The notes below the pieces were generated by a model, which did not search any database, was not told the origin of the DNA, and worked only from the letters and a program-made list of their open reading frames with translations. Position numbers and translations under genes: made by a program. Of a stretch of 14,608 bases of DNA, positions 11,726-14,608 are shown one piece after another. Position 1 is the stretch's first letter. Each line of letters begins with the position of its first letter. Origin of the DNA: Clostridium_AD sp036569345 (lineage in GTDB: Bacteria; Bacillota; Clostridia; Clostridiales; Clostridiaceae); contig NZ_DATCQT010000119.1 of NCBI RefSeq assembly GCF_036569345.1, positions 1 to 14,608 on the forward strand. Direction: 5' to 3'.

Positions 11726-13087
11726 ATGAAGGATAGTAAATTAGAAAACATAAATAGCTATAATAAATCAAACAAGCAACTTAATGCTTATAGCCTTGCA
11801 GGAATAGGAATAGGAGGAATAATCGGTTCAGGCTTCTTTCTTGGCTCAGGTATAGCTATAAAAGAAGCAGGGCCATCAATAGTCTTGGCATTTTTTCTTG
11901 GAGGAATTATAATGTCACAGGTGCTGGGTGCAATGACTAGTATAAGTATAAATCGACCTGTTACTGGTTCCTATCGTGTATATACGGAGCAGTTTTTAGG
12001 TAAGTTTGCAGGATACTTATTAGGTTGGACAATTTACATATCAGGAGTTCTTGGTACAGCTTCAGAAGCAATTGCAGCAGCAGTGTTTTTAAAATACTGG
12101 TTTCCAAACTTATCTGTGGCCTTACTTGCATTTTGTATGGTTTCATTAGTTATTTTAATAAACATGCTTCAAATGAAGTATTTTAGCTATCTAGAGTCTG
12201 GTATGGCAGTAATAAATATATTAGTATTGGTAGCATTTTTAGTAATCGGTATAACATTTTTATTCTCCAATGGTATTCAAGTAAAGCCTTTCCCTTTTGC
12301 TAGTTTAAAAAACTTTTTTCCAAATAACATCTCAGGACTTATAAATTCGATGTTAATTGTAGTTTTCACTTATTCAGGAATAAGCACTATAGCCATGGCT
12401 ACATCTGATGTAAGAAAGCCCAGTGTATCAATACCGAAAGCTACGGTAATCGTAACTGTGGGAGTTGTTTCTCTATATACCTTAATAATGCTTATAATTG
12501 TCTTAACCGTAAACTGGAATTTTATAAATACAAATTCTTCTCCTTTAATTCAATCACTTAACGCTATGAATATGAACTGGGCTTCAGAAGTTATTAATGC
12601 AATAATACTTGTTGCAACCACTTCAGTTATGATTGGTAGCTATTACAAGTGCAATAAAATGCTTATTTCATTATCTGAAGCGAGAGAGGCTCCTTTAATT
12701 TTTGATAAAAAAACAAAAAAAGATTTTTATTTAAACGCTTGGATTTTGACTGGAATAATCACGCTTTTAGTTGTAATGCTATCATATTTCTTAAATACTA
12801 CACTGTTTAGTTATCTTCTTTCAGCTTGTTCATATTTTTCGTTTTTTAACTGGATAATTAACTTAATAGTTTATATTATTTGGTTGAAAAAGCGAAGTAG
12901 TAATGAGACCTATACTTCGCCACTTATATATGGAAGATTAGGTGCATATGGAACAATTGTTGTTATATTGATACTTTTTGTTATGAGCCTTCAAGTTCAT
13001 GATTTTAGAATAGGTTTCTATTCTGCAGCAGTAATAACTATTTTAATCAGCATGTCATATAAATTGAAAACATCACTTCAACAATGA
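11726..13087 (+). CDS. APC-superfamily amino acid permease (453 aa)
   Basis: This is a 12-helix transporter of the amino acid/polyamine/organocation superfamily. Helix 1 carries the unwound substrate motif GIGIGGIIGSGFFLGSG, followed by EAGPSI, as in GABA/lysine-type permeases. The helix 2-3 region has RPVTGSYRVYTEQFLGKFAG with GWTIYISGVLG. The length is normal. I prefer ATG 11726, with GGGTG six bases upstream, to the GTG at 11717, which overlaps that RBS. A TATACT -10 at 11690-11695 with a weak -35 could drive it. The substrate is unknown. It is followed by a hairpin and then lgt, about 100 bp on. A sulfur amino acid substrate would fit the neighbourhood but is not shown. Confidence 0.88.
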   Translation: MKDSKLENINSYNKSNKQLNAYSLAGIGIGGIIGSGFFLGSGIAIKEAGPSIVLAFFLGGIIMSQVLGAMTSISINRPVTGSYRVYTEQFLGKFAGYLLGWTIYISGVLGTASEAIAAAVFLKYWFPNLSVALLAFCMVSLVILINMLQMKYFSYLESGMAVINILVLVAFLVIGITFLFSNGIQVKPFPFASLKNFFPNNISGLINSMLIVVFTYSGISTIAMATSDVRKPSVSIPKATVIVTVGVVSLYTLIMLIIVLTVNWNFINTNSSPLIQSLNAMNMNWASEVINAIILVATTSVMIGSYYKCNKMLISLSEAREAPLIFDKKTKKDFYLNAWILTGIITLLVVMLSYFLNTTLFSYLLSACSYFSFFNWIINLIVYIIWLKKRSSNETYTSPLIYGRLGAYGTIVVILILFVMSLQVHDFRIGFYSAAVITILISMSYKLKTSLQQ

Positions 13088-13114
13088 GAAGATCAGTAGT
13101 GGAAACCATTTTTA

Positions 13115-13150
13115 ATATATAATTACTTGCTAAATGGGGTAATTATATAT
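13115..13150 (+). terminator. Terminator-like hairpin between permease and lgt
   Basis: ATATATAATTAC (13115-13126) pairs perfectly with GTAATTATATAT (13139-13150) around a 12-base loop; an A/T-rich stretch follows. The stem is weak because it is almost only A-T pairs. Confidence 0.45.
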
Positions 13151-13185
13151 ATACTTTATTTAAAAATAGTATTAGGAGTGATGGT

Positions 13186-13950
13186 ATGAACCCAGTAGCA
13201 TTTTATGTGTTTGGATTTAGTATAAGGTGGTATGGAATATTTATAGCAACGGGAATGGCGATAGCTATAACATTATTACAATATACCTGTAAATATAGAG
13301 ATGTAAATTTTGACTCTCTTTTAGATATAGTGCTTATTTCTCTACCAATCGGTATTATAGGTGCAAGACTATATTATGTTGCTTTTGATTTTAATAACTA
13401 TAGAAATAATTTATTGGATATATTCAATATTAGAGGTGGCGGACTTGCAATTCATGGTGGAATTCTATTTGCGTTAGTTTCTGCATTTATAATTGCAAGG
13501 CGTAAGAAGATGAGCTTTTTTAAAATGGCAGATGTTACTGCGCCTACAATTATTATTGCTCAAGCAATTGGAAGATGGGGAAATTTTTTTAATTCAGAAG
13601 CCCATGGAGGTCCTGTATCTTATAATTTTATAAAAAAATTTCCACACTTCATACAACAAGGTATGCATATAGACGGAATTTATTATCATCCTACTTTTTT
13701 ATATGAATCTATATGGGATTTTACTGTGTTTATAATACTAATGATTATTTTAAGAAAGACTAAAAAAGTTGGAATTGTATTTTTTACTTATGTAGGTTTA
13801 TATTCTATTGGAAGATTTTTTATAGAAGGACTAAGGACAGATAGTTTAATGTTTGGTTCTTTCAGAATTGCTCAGCTAGTAAGTTTATTTGGAATAGTAA
13901 TCTGGATGGCATACTTAATTTTATCTAAGAATAAAAAAACAGAGATTTAA
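13186..13950 (+). CDS. lgt: Prolipoprotein diacylglyceryl transferase
   Basis: This is a seven-helix membrane enzyme that moves diacylglycerol from phosphatidylglycerol to the lipobox Cys of prolipoproteins. The Lgt signature GRWGNFFNSEAHGGP is at 129-143, with the essential Arg130 (equivalent to E. coli Arg143) and Glu138. His90 is in the conserved GGGLAIHGG. Arg residues in YSIGRFFIEGLRTD match the C-terminal conserved loop. The length of 254 aa is typical. AGGAGTGATGGT precedes the ATG. The TauE-like gene starts 14 bp after the stop, so they are one unit. Outside the usual housekeeping context, this is probably an accessory lgt copy (inference). It has no lipoprotein partner in this window, since the TlpA-like protein has no lipobox. 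Confidence 0.95.
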   Translation: MNPVAFYVFGFSIRWYGIFIATGMAIAITLLQYTCKYRDVNFDSLLDIVLISLPIGIIGARLYYVAFDFNNYRNNLLDIFNIRGGGLAIHGGILFALVSAFIIARRKKMSFFKMADVTAPTIIIAQAIGRWGNFFNSEAHGGPVSYNFIKKFPHFIQQGMHIDGIYYHPTFLYESIWDFTVFIILMIILRKTKKVGIVFFTYVGLYSIGRFFIEGLRTDSLMFGSFRIAQLVSLFGIVIWMAYLILSKNKKTEI

Positions 13951-13964
13951 TATGTGGGAGGAAT

Positions 13965-14330
13965 ATGATGACAAGTACTATATTGTTTGTTTTGATAGGA
14001 ATTGTCGCAGGAATATTAAGTGGAATGTTTGGTATAGGTGGAGGAATTGTAATTGTACCTGCATTAATGTTTTTATGCAGATTTAGCCAGCTAAAAGCCC
14101 AGGGAACTTCCTTAGCAATATTGTTGCTACCTGTTGGTATATTTGCTTTTATTGAATATTATAAAAAAGGTCAGGTTAATGTTCAGGCTGGTATTCTAAT
14201 AGTAATTTTTTTAGTAATTGGGTCGGTGTTTGGAGCGAAACTAGCACAAAATCTTCCTTTAGGTGTATTAAAAAAAAGCTTTGGTATATTAATGCTTTTA
14301 ATATCTCTTAAAATGATATTTTCAAAATAA
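13965..14330 (+). CDS. Half-size TauE/SafE family exporter (121 aa)
   Basis: Four hydrophobic segments and the family motif SGMFGIGGGIVIVPALMF (residues 19-36), followed by AQGTSLAILLLPVG (45-58), identify the TauE/SafE (DUF81) family. Full members have about 250 aa and two such repeats; 120-residue single-repeat forms occur in Firmicutes and probably dimerise. Family members move sulfite, sulfoacetate or related anions outward. GGGAGG lies just before two adjacent ATG codons; either could start. TauE is also part of the CstR-controlled cst locus of Staphylococcus aureus, which fits the rhodanese and CstR-like genes upstream here. No operator copy is seen before this gene or its operon. Confidence 0.88.
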   Translation: MMTSTILFVLIGIVAGILSGMFGIGGGIVIVPALMFLCRFSQLKAQGTSLAILLLPVGIFAFIEYYKKGQVNVQAGILIVIFLVIGSVFGAKLAQNLPLGVLKKSFGILMLLISLKMIFSK

Positions 14331-14417
14331 AATAATATCTTGTTTACTGCTAGATAAGAATACATGTTATTAAGCATAAAAAGAGATGATCCCATTTAGA
14401 ATTACAAACTATTATAT

Positions 14418-14460
14418 AAAAGGCATACAACATAATATTAAATTATATTGTATGTCTTTT
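14418..14460 (+). terminator. Terminator-like hairpin after the TauE/SafE gene
   Basis: The arms 14418-14430 and 14448-14460 pair at 12 of 13 positions plus one G-U, with a T-rich 3' end (TCTTTT). The loop is itself A/T palindromic. Between 14331 and 14417 I see nothing else. Confidence 0.55.
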
Positions 14461-14490
14461 GTATTTTGGCAAATGATAAATAGAAGAAAA

Positions 14491-14608
14491 CACATCATTA
14501 CTTTTTCTTGAAGGACATTTTAAAATTATACATATTTAATATACTATTTAAATAGTATATTAAATATGTATAATTTTAAAATGTCCTTCAAGAAAAAGTA
14601 ATGATGTG
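14491..14608. repeat. Perfect 118-bp palindrome reaching the window end
   Basis: Bases 14491-14549 and 14550-14608 are exact reverse complements with no loop; the centre is TTT|AAA. The outer ends read CACATCATTAC and GTAATGATGTG. Because the right arm stops at the last base, the symmetry could extend further. It may be a hairpin (telomere-like) end, a recent inverted duplication, or a fold-back assembly artefact. Confidence 0.9.

Overview
The base composition (strongly AT-rich), the GGAGG-type ribosome binding sites and the gene families suggest a low-GC Firmicute, most likely Clostridium in the broad sense. The mix of insertion sequence debris, a group II intron remnant, a plasmid-type recombinase and a redox/sulfur island suggests an accessory region or a plasmid. 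The window ends in a perfect 118-bp palindrome that runs to the last base, so it may be a contig end or a replicon end.

Layout. 1-148 is the 3' end of a probable PadR-type regulator, followed by several strong hairpins. 515-1093 (minus) is a minimal tyrosine recombinase. Immediately upstream of it are four copies of its likely binding motif (1136-1237), arranged as a core inverted repeat plus two accessory direct repeats. A 51-aa membrane protein and an IS3-type orfA remnant follow.

1932-8310 is the coherent functional block, a thiol/sulfane-sulfur module. It holds an MFS transporter plus a small membrane protein (minus), a membrane-anchored rhodanese (plus), a DUF302 protein (minus), a broken thioredoxin (minus), a CsoR/CstR-family repressor (plus), an atypical thioredoxin reductase-like flavoprotein (minus), a glutaredoxin-like protein (plus), CcdA and a TlpA/ResA-type thiol oxidoreductase (plus). 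Three divergent intergenic regions each carry one 17-bp palindrome (ATACCC/GGGTAT type), placed next to or overlapping good promoters. The CsoR-family protein encoded between them is the obvious candidate to bind all three. It keeps two Cys but lacks the Cu-binding His, which points to a CstR-like persulfide or sulfur sensor.

8311-11560 is a graveyard. It contains a group II intron remnant placed exactly after a terminator, an unrecognised 192-aa protein, a LysR pseudogene cut by a 275-bp element with 38-bp Tn3-type inverted repeats, and a 964-bp decayed IS3-family element with a 3-bp target duplication, apparently nested in another IS.

11726-14330 (plus) carries an amino acid permease, an Lgt prolipoprotein diacylglyceryl transferase and a half-size TauE/SafE exporter. 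The last fits the sulfur theme. The window closes with a terminator-like hairpin and the palindrome.

The proposed working model is inference. Reactive sulfur releases the CstR-like repressor. The rhodanese, glutaredoxin and thioredoxin systems handle sulfane sulfur in the cytosol. CcdA and TlpA carry reducing power across the membrane. TauE may export sulfite-like anions.
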